This document shows positions 7,881-15,396 of a DNA stretch of 19,073 nucleotides, piece after piece (the stretch's first letter is position 1; every line of letters begins with the position of its first letter). The notes beneath the pieces were generated by a model. It ran no database searches and was not told the origin of the DNA. It saw nothing but the letters and a program-made list of their open reading frames with translations. The DNA is from Planctomycetaceae bacterium. GTDB taxonomy: Bacteria; Planctomycetota; Planctomycetia; Pirellulales; Pirellulaceae. Both the position numbers and the translations under genes were made by a program. The DNA lies in NCBI GenBank assembly GCA_007133715.1, contig SLMF01000227.1, positions 1 to 19,073 of the forward strand, written 5' to 3'.

Positions 7881-9393
7881 GATGATTCCTCGTTTCCTGG
7901 TGCTCGGGGAGCGTGAAACAGAACGTGGAGCCTTGGCCGTACACGGATTCCACCCAGAGGTTTCCCCCATGGCGTTCGACGATGCGTTTGCACACAGCCA
8001 AGCCGATGCCGGTGCCGGAGTATTCTCCCAGGCCGTGCAGTCGCTGGAAGATCACGAAGATGCGGTCCTGATACTGCGGCTCGATGCCGATCCCATTATC
8101 GCGGATCGAAAACAGCCACTGCCCGCCCTGGCGGTGCGCGGAGCCGTGGATGCGGGGTGGCCGATCGCTGCGATATTTCAGGGCGTTGCCGATCAAATTC
8201 TGAAACAACTGGACCACTTGAGCGAAATCGGCCGTAACCTGCGGCAGCGGATCGCACGTCACCCGAGCCCCCGTGTCCTCAATCACCTTCGCCAAATTCG
8301 CCAAGGCTTCCGACCATGCCTGCTCGCAATCGATCGGCCCGATCGGCTTGCCCCGCGTCATCACGCGGGAGTATTCCAGCAAATCGTTGATCATCCGCGT
8401 CATCCGCGTCGCCCCATCCACAGCGTAGCCGATGTATTTGTCCGCCGTCTGGTCCAAGCGGCCCTGATACCGCCGCTGCAGTAGCTGAACATAACTCCGC
8501 ACCATCCGTAGCGGCTCCTGCAGATCGTGCGAGGCGATGTAGGCGAACTGCTCCAATTCGGTGTTCGAGCGGCTCAGTTCAAGAGCGACCTTCTCCAACC
8601 GCCGAGTCCGCTGATGCACCTCGTCCTCCAGGTGCACGCGGTGCCGAGCCAACTCGGCATCCCGGGCTGCCAGCAGCGCCAGCATCTGGTTAAAACCGTC
8701 GATCAGCACCCCGATCTCGTCATCGCTGGTCTTGATCACCCGCACGCCGAAATCGGCTTTCTGCGAAATCTCCTGCGTCGCCCGAACCAGCAGCCGAATC
8801 GGTTGGGAAATGACTTGTTGGGCCCGAATGGCCAGCAGTATGGCCACCGCCAGAGCGACCAGCAGGATCACGGCTCCGATGGCAATGTGTTCCCGCACCT
8901 GCTGGTAGAATTCATCGGTGCTGGCACGAAGGTATAACCAGGCGTGCGGCTTCCCCTCGGAAACGGGATCGAAGGTGTCGATGGACTTGAAGACATGCAG
9001 GTATCCATCTTGAGCAAAAGGACGCTCATGGCCGGGTTGCAAGGGCAGCGGTTCCTCCCGGCTGGCCGCCGGATAACGAGCAAAAACCTGCCCCTGGCGG
9101 TCATACGTGCGCGCGTAGACCACCCGCGGGTCGCGTGCCAGCGACGCCAAGATCTCCTCGGCCGTGCTGGGATCATCGAAACGCAAAGCGGCTTCGCTGT
9201 TATCCGCCAGCACCGCAGCCAAGGTCTCCAGGTGATCGTCCAGAGCCTGACCCAACACGCGCAGATTGTGGATGATGAAGGCCACGGCGGAGAGCAGGAG
9301 GGCGAACGACACCACCGCCATCAGCAGGGCGGTAATCTTCGTGCGAATCGACAGCTTACGAAGCCGCTGACTCACCCACGCGAAGCGTCCCAT
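7840..9393 (-). CDS. Membrane sensor histidine kinase with a YfiN-like periplasmic region, HAMP and phytochrome-type HisKA
   Basis: An inner-membrane kinase of 517 residues. Membrane segment 1 is about 18-44 and segment 2 about 168-190. The periplasmic part (45-167) reads LAAVLADNSEAALRFDD then ILASLARDPRVVYARTYD, a pattern I recognise from the CHASE8 sensor of YfiN-type proteins. HAMP covers about 191-243, followed by a coiled coil to about 280. HisKA holds YIASHDLQEPLR with His289, the subtype of bacteriophytochrome kinases. ATPase motifs are Asn399/Asn403, DNGIGI (432-437), GTGIGL (460-465) and a terminal GQGSTFCFTLP. The SD (TAGGAG) contains the stop codon of the yfiR-like gene 8 nt upstream, so the two are co-translated. 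The last 14 codons overlap the response regulator. The likely role is to phosphorylate that regulator under control of the YfiR-like protein. Confidence 0.93.
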   Translation of the reverse strand: MGRFAWVSQRLRKLSIRTKITALLMAVVSFALLLSAVAFIIHNLRVLGQALDDHLETLAAVLADNSEAALRFDDPSTAEEILASLARDPRVVYARTYDRQGQVFARYPAASREEPLPLQPGHERPFAQDGYLHVFKSIDTFDPVSEGKPHAWLYLRASTDEFYQQVREHIAIGAVILLVALAVAILLAIRAQQVISQPIRLLVRATQEISQKADFGVRVIKTSDDEIGVLIDGFNQMLALLAARDAELARHRVHLEDEVHQRTRRLEKVALELSRSNTELEQFAYIASHDLQEPLRMVRSYVQLLQRRYQGRLDQTADKYIGYAVDGATRMTRMINDLLEYSRVMTRGKPIGPIDCEQAWSEALANLAKVIEDTGARVTCDPLPQVTADFAQVVQLFQNLIGNALKYRSDRPPRIHGSAHRQGGQWLFSIRDNGIGIEPQYQDRIFVIFQRLHGLGEYSGTGIGLAVCKRIVERHGGNLWVESVYGQGSTFCFTLPEHQETRNHHDCPDRQDPSGRG

Positions 9394-9401
9394 GGTGGCT
9401 C

Positions 9402-9995
9402 CTAACCGTTTTCTTCCACGACGGCCACAATTCCTCGAAGATTCAGCAGACGTGCACTGATATCGAGTCCGGCGCGGCGCGCGGCGTCGCGGTTGATCTG
9501 CATTTTGATCAGCCGGTCCTCCACATCCGCAACAAAGTTTATCATCGCGCCGCGGCGCGCCAACTCCGCCGATTCCGTGACAATCAGCACGGGGTCCCCA
9601 CCCACTCGCCGTAGGGCGTCCCGGAGCCGATCTTGAGACGATTCCGGCGCCTGCTGCGGATCCGCACGGTCGGAGATGAACAGCAGATGGCAGGGCCGAT
9701 ACTCGTCGATCGAGGCGAAGCGGTGGATCACGATCCGTTTGTTGCCCAGCGGTTTTCCCTCAAACGCCCGCAGGTGCCGCCCGAAAGGGTCCTGGCCCAG
9801 GATCCCGATTACGAAACGTTCTTCGGCATGGGGAAAGTTGCCGCCCTCGGGCCACTGTACGTAAATCCCGAAATAGATCAGATACGTGGCCTTCCGCTCA
9901 TATTCCAAATCGAGGAAATCCTGTTCAGCCCATGCGGTCACGGCACCGCACCCGACGGCGAGAGTTAGCAGAGCGGTGCAGAGCCAGCGTGCCAT
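9402..9995 (-). CDS. YfiR family (DUF4154) periplasmic protein
   Basis: This is a 197-residue secreted protein: signal peptide about 1-23 (core LCTALLTLAVGCGAVTAWA, cleavage before EQD). The mature part matches YfiR: KATYLIYFGIYVQWPEG (35-51), FVIGILGQDPFG (61-72), PCHLLFIS (101-108), LIVTES (137-142), and the family C-terminus GAMINFVADVEDRLIKMQIN (149-168) followed by ISARLLNLR (179-187). In Pseudomonas, YfiR binds the periplasmic domain of the cyclase YfiN and represses it. Here the neighbour 8 nt downstream is a histidine kinase with a YfiN-like sensor, so I infer that this protein controls the kinase. Only Cys102 remains in the predicted mature form. The GGGTG before the ATG at 9995 is a weak SD. 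Confidence 0.9.
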   Translation of the reverse strand: MARWLCTALLTLAVGCGAVTAWAEQDFLDLEYERKATYLIYFGIYVQWPEGGNFPHAEERFVIGILGQDPFGRHLRAFEGKPLGNKRIVIHRFASIDEYRPCHLLFISDRADPQQAPESSQDRLRDALRRVGGDPVLIVTESAELARRGAMINFVADVEDRLIKMQINRDAARRAGLDISARLLNLRGIVAVVEENG

Positions 9996-10056
9996 GCGAT
10001 CACCCGGTGTTTCCGTCTACATGGGGGGGTATTTGGATCGATCAGGCCTCTTGGAT

Positions 10057-10072
10057 CCCCTCGCAAGAGGGG
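10057..10072. other. Perfect stem-loop with GCAA tetraloop between the receptor and yfiR-like genes
   Basis: CCCCTC (10057-10062) pairs perfectly with GAGGGG (10067-10072) around GCAA (read TTGC on the minus strand). It sits in the 124-nt gap of the minus-strand gene run. There is no T-tract, so it may be an mRNA-stabilising or attenuating hairpin rather than a full terminator. Confidence 0.5.
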
Positions 10073-10119
10073 CAACGCGGATCGGGAGTCCCGAGAACCA
10101 TGCGGTGCTCGAAGGCCTC

Positions 10120-12519
10120 TTAGAAGTCCACGCGCACCGAGAGGGCCAGGGCGGCCGCTTCCGAACGATACTCCGACAAACGATTCAAGTAATTCCGCTT
10201 GTTCAGATCCCTGTCGATCCACCCGAGTACATTGTAACAGTCCAAGCGTAGTGCGCCACGCTTCCACAGCTTCCGCTCCAACCCGAAATCCAGATAATAG
10301 TTGCCTTGGAAGGATTTCGTGTAATCCGCATCGGAAAGCCCCAATCCGGGACTGGGTTCGCCGCTCTCCTCAAACAGGTAGTTGTTGTAGTCGGTCAGAT
10401 CGCGACCGCCCGGAAACCCCCAGTAGATTCGCAGGGCACCGCTGGCCGACCAGCAGGGGTCCAGTTGGCGGTCGAGGTAGAATTTGGTTAAGAAGGGGGA
10501 CCAGTTGGCAAGATGGCGTCCGTAGGGTTCCTCCTCATCAAACAGGACATTGTAGGGGAAAGCGGACACCCCCTGAATTGTTGTTTCCGGATCGAGCAGG
10601 CGGCCATGCACGAGATCCGTGTAGGAGTGGGAAGCCAGGAAATGGGTTCGTTCGTTGCGGTAAGCGGCTTCAAGCTCGATACCCCAGATTTGGAACTCGC
10701 CCAACAATTGAGAGCGCCCGGTCACCTGGGTCCCCGTGCGGGCAAAAGCGACCGTCTCCGTATCTTGGTAGAACGTGCTAATCCCCCAAAACAACTCCTC
10801 TGTCGGGCGGCGTTCGTATCGGAGTTCCAAACTGCCCAGTTTCTCTAATTCGTCGAATTCACCGCCCTCAAGAAACATGAAACGGAGCACATCGTCCTCG
10901 ACCCGGCGGACGGCATCCGCCGCGATGAACTTGACGGTGTCCCTCTTGTTAGGCATCCAGACGATGGCTGCGCGGGGCGATAGCAGCCAATCGGTATACG
11001 TGTGCTTGTCGGCTCGCCCACTCAGGAAACTAACCCACTGCTCGCTGATTCGCCACTGGTACTCGCCGAGCAGCGAATAGGTGTTGGTCGACCAAGGTCG
11101 TGTCTCCTCGCCTTGCCTCGGCGTGTAGGCAGGGCGGGTGGCTCCAAACGCGCTGTCCAAGCCAAATGTTTCATGCGAGTACTCGAACCCGAAAGCAAAC
11201 GCGTGACGCTCGAACGGATCCCAGTGGGCCAGAATCCGCCCGAACCATTCGTCCTCCCGGTGGGCGATATAACCCGAGGGAACTTCCATGGTCAAACGTT
11301 CCAAATCGAATATGTCGTAGCTGATCGCCAACTCGATTTTCAACGGATCGCTGATTTCCCGTTTGTATCCGAGAAAAGTGGTCAGGTGCTGGTAGCCCGC
11401 TTCATCGGTGGTCAATTCGTCGAATGTCGTATCGGAAGACGATCGTCCCAAGGGGGGCGTCGTCAAGAAGTCTCGCCGCCAGACCGTCTGTTCGCCACTT
11501 TGTGTGTAACGGACCCATAGGTCCCAATCACCATAGGTATACTGAGCATGCAGTTTGTGGCGGCCGCTCCCCCGATGGGTGCCGTGATCCCGAGGGATGG
11601 CAAAGGAAACCGGTTCGCCCGCAACTACCGGTGTGTTTTCAAGTGCGGTGAAGGACCGGCCAAAAACATAAGGGGAATGACGCTGGGATGCTCCCGGGTA
11701 ATCCGCGTAACCGTAATAAAAGAACAGCCCCGATTCCTGGCTCAACCGTACACCGTGCCGCACTTCCGTACTCACAAAATCCTCCAGAAAACCACCTCGT
11801 ACGGTTGCATCCGTCCCCTCAAACGTCAGGCCATTGTGGGTGACAATGTTCACGACGCCGGAGATCGCTCCCGGACCATAGACGGCCGAACCAGGCCCGC
11901 GAACAACGTCAATATAATGAATATCCCCCAGCATGGGCAGGTAGTGTTCGCTGAACGCACCGATTTGGCTGCGCTGGTTCATCAGGCGCCCGTTGACTCG
12001 TAATAGGTATTTGTCGTCTTTGTCGCTGATGATTCCCCTAAGGCCCAAATGGGGGCCTTGAGCATGGTGACGGATCACCTGGGCGTTCGGTACCAAGGTA
12101 TCGAACAGTTCATTCAGATTCCGCGCCCCTGTAGACCAGATCATGTCTTCGTCGATCCGCGTCACCGCGGCGGGGATGGTTCGCGGCAGCGCAGCCACCT
12201 CTCGCTCCGTCTCGACCGGTTCCTCCGGGGGGATGATAGTCAGAACTCCCGGAGATGGCTGGGGGATCAGGAAGGGCTGGCGTGCAAACTCTTCGAGAGG
12301 GGGCAAGCCCAATGGCAACTCCAAAGGGTCCGCGGCCTCGCTCTCCTGCATACCTTGCAGCCCCAACTCGTCCGCTCCACCAGCGGGAGTTTCCGCGTCG
12401 CTTTCCACCCCCAACCGGCTTGGCTCTTCAGTATGCCCGTAAGCGAAGATGGTCATGACCAAGAGACCTGCCATCACGAGGCCTTTCGCGGCGCTCTCGC
12501 CTCTCAAACATCGTGTCAT
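10120..12519 (-). CDS. TonB-dependent outer-membrane receptor
   Basis: A 799-residue outer-membrane gated channel. Residues 1-30 are a signal sequence (core GLVMAGLLVMTIFAYG). Residues 31-108 are an unusual Pro/Glu-rich segment before the plug. The plug spans about 110-235: IPAAVTRIDEDMI, LNELFDTLVPNAQVIRHH, LRGIISDKDD, and the hallmark VVRGPGSAVYGPGAISGVVNIVT. The remainder is a beta-barrel with frequent alternating aromatic strands, ending in LSVRVDF with the C-terminal Phe that outer-membrane proteins use for assembly. No clear TonB box is visible; the stretch GVLTIIPPEE (91-100) is the best place to look. The start ATG 12519 follows a G-rich run. Its place just upstream of yfiR and a kinase suggests a sensing role or linked regulation. 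The ligand is unknown. Confidence 0.93.
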   Translation of the reverse strand: MTRCLRGESAAKGLVMAGLLVMTIFAYGHTEEPSRLGVESDAETPAGGADELGLQGMQESEAADPLELPLGLPPLEEFARQPFLIPQPSPGVLTIIPPEEPVETEREVAALPRTIPAAVTRIDEDMIWSTGARNLNELFDTLVPNAQVIRHHAQGPHLGLRGIISDKDDKYLLRVNGRLMNQRSQIGAFSEHYLPMLGDIHYIDVVRGPGSAVYGPGAISGVVNIVTHNGLTFEGTDATVRGGFLEDFVSTEVRHGVRLSQESGLFFYYGYADYPGASQRHSPYVFGRSFTALENTPVVAGEPVSFAIPRDHGTHRGSGRHKLHAQYTYGDWDLWVRYTQSGEQTVWRRDFLTTPPLGRSSSDTTFDELTTDEAGYQHLTTFLGYKREISDPLKIELAISYDIFDLERLTMEVPSGYIAHREDEWFGRILAHWDPFERHAFAFGFEYSHETFGLDSAFGATRPAYTPRQGEETRPWSTNTYSLLGEYQWRISEQWVSFLSGRADKHTYTDWLLSPRAAIVWMPNKRDTVKFIAADAVRRVEDDVLRFMFLEGGEFDELEKLGSLELRYERRPTEELFWGISTFYQDTETVAFARTGTQVTGRSQLLGEFQIWGIELEAAYRNERTHFLASHSYTDLVHGRLLDPETTIQGVSAFPYNVLFDEEEPYGRHLANWSPFLTKFYLDRQLDPCWSASGALRIYWGFPGGRDLTDYNNYLFEESGEPSPGLGLSDADYTKSFQGNYYLDFGLERKLWKRGALRLDCYNVLGWIDRDLNKRNYLNRLSEYRSEAAALALSVRVDF

Positions 12520-12733
12520 GCCAAGAAATCCCCCCCCATTTCGCAGCTGCCGCTGGCGACTGGCTGTGCCGTACTAACGATAGCGATATCCGCTGTTGCG
12601 CTTTCTTCTTATCGTACCGCTCATAACGGCAGGAACAGTTTGTCGCGAAAAAAAGCCTGAGAACAGTTGCGCAAAGTGTAACGATCGCGGAGATGGCGAA
12701 GACCGGCGATGCGATTTGCCGGGTTTGTCCCCT

Positions 12734-12777
12734 ATGCATCGTCCTTCACCCCGAATACAGCGGGGAGGAAAATGCAT
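12734..12777. other. Extended stem-loop with ATGCAT ends
   Basis: ATGCAT (12734-12739) pairs with ATGCAT (12772-12777), TCCT (12742-12745) with AGGA (12766-12769), and CCCCG (12749-12753) with CGGGG (12761-12765) around a 7-nt loop. That gives 15 pairs with small internal loops. It can fold on either strand. Confidence 0.5.
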
Positions 12778-12798
12778 GGTTCACGCAAAGCTATCTAT

Positions 12799-12832
12799 CT
12801 TCTGTGCCCCTGTTCTAGGGGAGCTACAGAGG
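12799..12832. other. Two-part stem-loop CTTCTGT / CCCCT
   Basis: CCCCT (12807-12811) pairs with AGGGG (12817-12821) around GTTCT. Outside it CTTCTGT (12799-12805) pairs with ACAGAGG (12826-12832), with one G-T pair. Twelve pairs in all. Confidence 0.45.
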
Positions 12833-12836
12833 GGGC

Positions 12837-12892
12837 GCCCGGTTCACGCTTTCATCACCGGGCAACCATGAAAAACCGGTGCAAATCGGCAC
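12837..12892. promoter_or_regulatory. Mutually exclusive stems, possible attenuator-like switch
   Basis: GCCCGG (12837-12842) can pair with CCGGGC (12858-12863). The overlapping CACCGG (12856-12861) can instead pair with CCGGTG (12876-12881). A third small stem, GTGC/GCAC (12879-12882 with 12889-12892), competes with the second. On the minus strand TTTTT (12875-12871) follows this last stem after CGG, so it could act as a weak terminator. No known riboswitch class fits with confidence. Confidence 0.3.
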
Positions 12893-12938
12893 TGCTGAGC
12901 CTTTCAAAGCGAGATTTCATCGCCGACCCCCCCGGAGT

Positions 12939-12956
12939 CCCCCTGAGTACAGGGGG
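12939..12956. other. Perfect 6-bp palindromic stem-loop CCCCCT / AGGGGG
   Basis: CCCCCT (12939-12944), loop GAGTAC, AGGGGG (12951-12956). It lies 47 bp after the dehydrogenase stop on the minus strand and may help end that transcript, though no T-tract follows. Confidence 0.45.
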
Positions 12957-13003
12957 GAGAAGACGTGCCAATCTTTTCCGAGCGGGCTGCGGTCAAGCAG
13001 GGC

Positions 13004-14038
13004 TTAGGCGTGAGGTAGCATCACGGCTTTGATGATCGGCTGACTGCCCTCGATGATCGCCTGCATGGTCTGGCGAGCCTCTTGATAAGGGAAGGTGTGG
13101 CTGACCAACTGGGTGCCATCCACCAAGCCGTCTCGCAGCAAACGGATGGCGACGGGGAAATTGATGGCCGGTTCGGCGAAGGTGGGGACCAGCGAGATCT
13201 TGCGGAAGACCAAGTCATTGATGTCGATCGGGATCGTGCTGCGGCCGCCGAAGTGCAGCCCGTAGAAGGTGATGATCCCGCCGAACTTGATGATCTTCAG
13301 GGCATCCTGCATGCTCTCCGGCGGGGAAGAAACGATCACGCGGTCGACGCCTTGGGGGCAGCGGCGTTTGATCTCCGCTTCGAGATCGTGTTTGCCGACT
13401 TCGAACACGTCGTCACAGCCCATCTTGGTTGCCAGATCGAGCCGGGCCCGCTCACACGGCGTATCGCCCGGCAAGCCGGTGATGGCCACGTAGCCGGCAC
13501 CCTGCAGCTTGGCCACCCGGGCGGACATCAGACCCAGCGGTCCTGGCCCCAGCACCACCACGCTGCCGCCCAGGGGGATCTGGGCGTTCAGCACCGAAGT
13601 CAGCGAGACGGCCAGCGGTTCGGTCAGGCAGGCCACAGACGGTTCCAGTCCCTGGTAGGGCACCAGACTGTTGAAACGGACCTGCATGTACTGGCCCATC
13701 CCCGGCTGGTCGTCGATGCCGTACATGTTGCGGCAGAACTGGGGCTGACCCGCTTTGCAGTTCTCGCACACACCGCACATCGTACAATCCTCGACAATCA
13801 CCGGCTCTCCCGGCTTGACCGTGGTGACGTTCTTGCCCACCTCGATCACCTCCGCCGCGATCTCATGGCCCAGGGCCATGGGGGCGTCCTGCCAGTCACG
13901 GACGAAATTGATGTCGGTCCCGCACACGCCACAGGCCAACACGCGGACCCGCACCTGTTCTTCGCCAAGCGGCGGGAGTTCGCGAACCCGCTCTTGAATG
14001 TCCAGATACTTCTTGCCGAAAAGTCCCTTGGATTGCAT
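13004..14038 (-). CDS. Zinc-dependent medium-chain alcohol/polyol dehydrogenase
   Basis: A 344-residue NAD(P)-dependent dehydrogenase of the sorbitol/threonine dehydrogenase type, oxidising a secondary alcohol. The start is ATG 14038 with AAGGAG 7 nt upstream; a longer in-frame start would run into the aminotransferase gene. The catalytic zinc site has Cys39 (ACGVCGTD) and His58-Glu59 (ALGHE). The structural zinc lobe has Cys85, Cys88, Cys91, Cys94 and Cys102, one more than the usual four. The Rossmann motif is VVLGPGPLGL (161-170). The aminotransferase stop lies 29 nt upstream, so the two form an operon. Paired with it, the enzyme probably oxidises a sugar or cyclitol hydroxyl to the ketone that is then aminated, or works in the catabolic direction. 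The substrate is not identifiable. Confidence 0.92.
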   Translation of the reverse strand: MQSKGLFGKKYLDIQERVRELPPLGEEQVRVRVLACGVCGTDINFVRDWQDAPMALGHEIAAEVIEVGKNVTTVKPGEPVIVEDCTMCGVCENCKAGQPQFCRNMYGIDDQPGMGQYMQVRFNSLVPYQGLEPSVACLTEPLAVSLTSVLNAQIPLGGSVVVLGPGPLGLMSARVAKLQGAGYVAITGLPGDTPCERARLDLATKMGCDDVFEVGKHDLEAEIKRRCPQGVDRVIVSSPPESMQDALKIIKFGGIITFYGLHFGGRSTIPIDINDLVFRKISLVPTFAEPAINFPVAIRLLRDGLVDGTQLVSHTFPYQEARQTMQAIIEGSQPIIKAVMLPHA

Positions 14039-14067
14039 CGGATGGCTCCTTAACTCCTGCGTGTGAC

Positions 14068-15396
14068 TCAACCCACTCCGTACAGCCGGCCATCGAATCC
14101 CGGCCGAATGTCGTCGTCGGCGTGGTCCATCACCGCGCCCAGATTGCGGAACACCTTGCGGAAGGCCGCGACGATCCGTGTATTCAGGTCCAGCCCGTTG
14201 GGCGGATGGATCGAATGCACGTTGGTGTAGGTGTCGCAGAGCATCTGGGCGACCGGATAGTCTTGCGGGTCGTAGTGGTACTTCACCCCCCGGGCCTCGT
14301 TGATCGCCCACGGATAACGCTTGCCGATCCCGATCATACTGTGGAACAGATCCTGTCCGGGCACGGGCATCACTTGCCACTGTCCGACCAGCACCCCCTC
14401 TTTGAAGATGGCCTTTTCGACAGCGATGCGGAAGCGTTTGGGATCGACGTCCAACCCGGCGGCTTGCGGATCAAAACGTACGGCGTAGAACCAGTAGACA
14501 TGCTTGCCTTGCGGCGGGCAGACGGGCGGGATGATCCCGGGAATCTTCCCCAATTCGCGACTGAGGAACTCGGAGTTCTCGATCCGGGTTGCGTTGAACT
14601 CGTTCAAATGCCTCAATTGCCCGCGGGCCAGGGCTGCCGGCAATTCCTGGTTGCGATACATGTAGCCCAGGATCGACGAATTGTATTTCTGGCGCAGGGT
14701 TCTTTCGTCGCATTCGTCGCCGAAGTAACGCACCAGATCGGCCTTCTGCACCAGCTGCGGGTCGTCCGTGACGAACAAGCCGCCTTCGCCACCGCACAGG
14801 TTCTTCAGATTATTCAAGCTGAAGGCGCCGGCGATGCCCATCGTCCCGCACATGCGTCCCTTGTACATCGCCCCGTGCGCCTGGCAGGTATCTTCGATCA
14901 CGTGCAATTGGTGCTTGCCCGCGATTTCAAGAATCGGATCCATGTCGGCCGGGCAGCCCTGGATATGCACGGGCAGGATGGCCCGCGTCCGCTCGGTGAT
15001 CGCCGCTTCGATCTTGGCGGGATCGATCGTGTAGGTGCGGGGGTCGATGTCGACGAAGATGGGGATCGCCATCTGGTGCATCACACAGGAAGCGGTGGCC
15101 AGGAACGTATAGGCCGGCACCAACACCTCGTCACCCGGCCCCACATCGACGGCGGCCAGGGCCATGTGCAGGGCCGCGGTACCGCTGCCGGTGGTCAGAC
15201 AGTATTTCGAGCCCAGGAATTCGCGCCACTCGCGTTCCAGCGCGACGGCCTGCGGGCCGGTGGCTCCCGCCACAATCCCGCTGTCCAGCACCTCGTTGAC
15301 AAATCGCCGATCATCCTCACCGATCACCGGCCAATTCCGATAATCCTCACGAGTCAAAACCGGCGTGCCGCCGTCGATCGCCAACTTTTCCGCCAT
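14068..15396 (-). CDS. DegT/DnrJ/EryC1/StrS family PLP aminotransferase
   Basis: A 442-residue cytosolic aminotransferase that transfers an amino group to a keto-sugar or keto-cyclitol. The start is ATG 15396 (MAEKLAIDGGTPV) with AAGGAG 7 nt upstream; an earlier in-frame start has no such support. Motifs: TTGSGTAALHMAL (68-80, phosphate binding), VIEDTCQAHGA (166-176, with Asp169 contacting the PLP ring), and FSLNNLKNLCGGEGG (192-206) with Lys198 as the Schiff-base lysine. The N-terminus resembles the scyllo-inosose aminotransferase branch. Its C-terminal half is longer than in many sugar aminotransferases of the family (about 370-400 residues). It is the first gene of an operon with the zinc dehydrogenase. 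A LacI-like palindrome lies 109 bp upstream of the start. Confidence 0.93.
   Translation of the reverse strand: MAEKLAIDGGTPVLTREDYRNWPVIGEDDRRFVNEVLDSGIVAGATGPQAVALEREWREFLGSKYCLTTGSGTAALHMALAAVDVGPGDEVLVPAYTFLATASCVMHQMAIPIFVDIDPRTYTIDPAKIEAAITERTRAILPVHIQGCPADMDPILEIAGKHQLHVIEDTCQAHGAMYKGRMCGTMGIAGAFSLNNLKNLCGGEGGLFVTDDPQLVQKADLVRYFGDECDERTLRQKYNSSILGYMYRNQELPAALARGQLRHLNEFNATRIENSEFLSRELGKIPGIIPPVCPPQGKHVYWFYAVRFDPQAAGLDVDPKRFRIAVEKAIFKEGVLVGQWQVMPVPGQDLFHSMIGIGKRYPWAINEARGVKYHYDPQDYPVAQMLCDTYTNVHSIHPPNGLDLNTRIVAAFRKVFRNLGAVMDHADDDIRPGFDGRLYGVG

Larger units (their letters stand above)
12520..13003. other. Structured 484-bp intergenic region upstream of the TonB receptor
   Basis: No plausible gene is visible on either strand. 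The region holds several GC stem-loops (12734-12777, 12799-12832, 12837-12863 or 12856-12881, 12939-12956). It also holds GAACAGTT twice (12633-12640 and 12661-12668), and a minus-strand T7 tract at 12653-12647. Transcribed from the minus strand, it would be the receptor leader or the region after the dehydrogenase stop. I found no convincing -35/-10 pair for the receptor. Confidence 0.6.

Noticed and set aside
12647..12653. T7 tract on the minus strand as an intrinsic terminator.
   Set aside because: No stable GC stem directly precedes it.
12782..12793. CACGCAAAGCTA resembling the second half of a c-di-GMP-I (GEMM) riboswitch.
   Set aside because: The GGCAAACC hairpin that must precede it and the matching pairing segment are absent, and the strand is opposite to the flanking genes.
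12865..12980. Cobalamin-riboswitch-like pieces on the plus strand: ACCGGTGCAAATC followed by GGCACTG, then GAGAAGACGTGCC, faintly like a B12 box.
   Set aside because: The CCCCGCAACTGT core is missing, spacing is irregular, and both flanking genes are on the minus strand, so it would control nothing.
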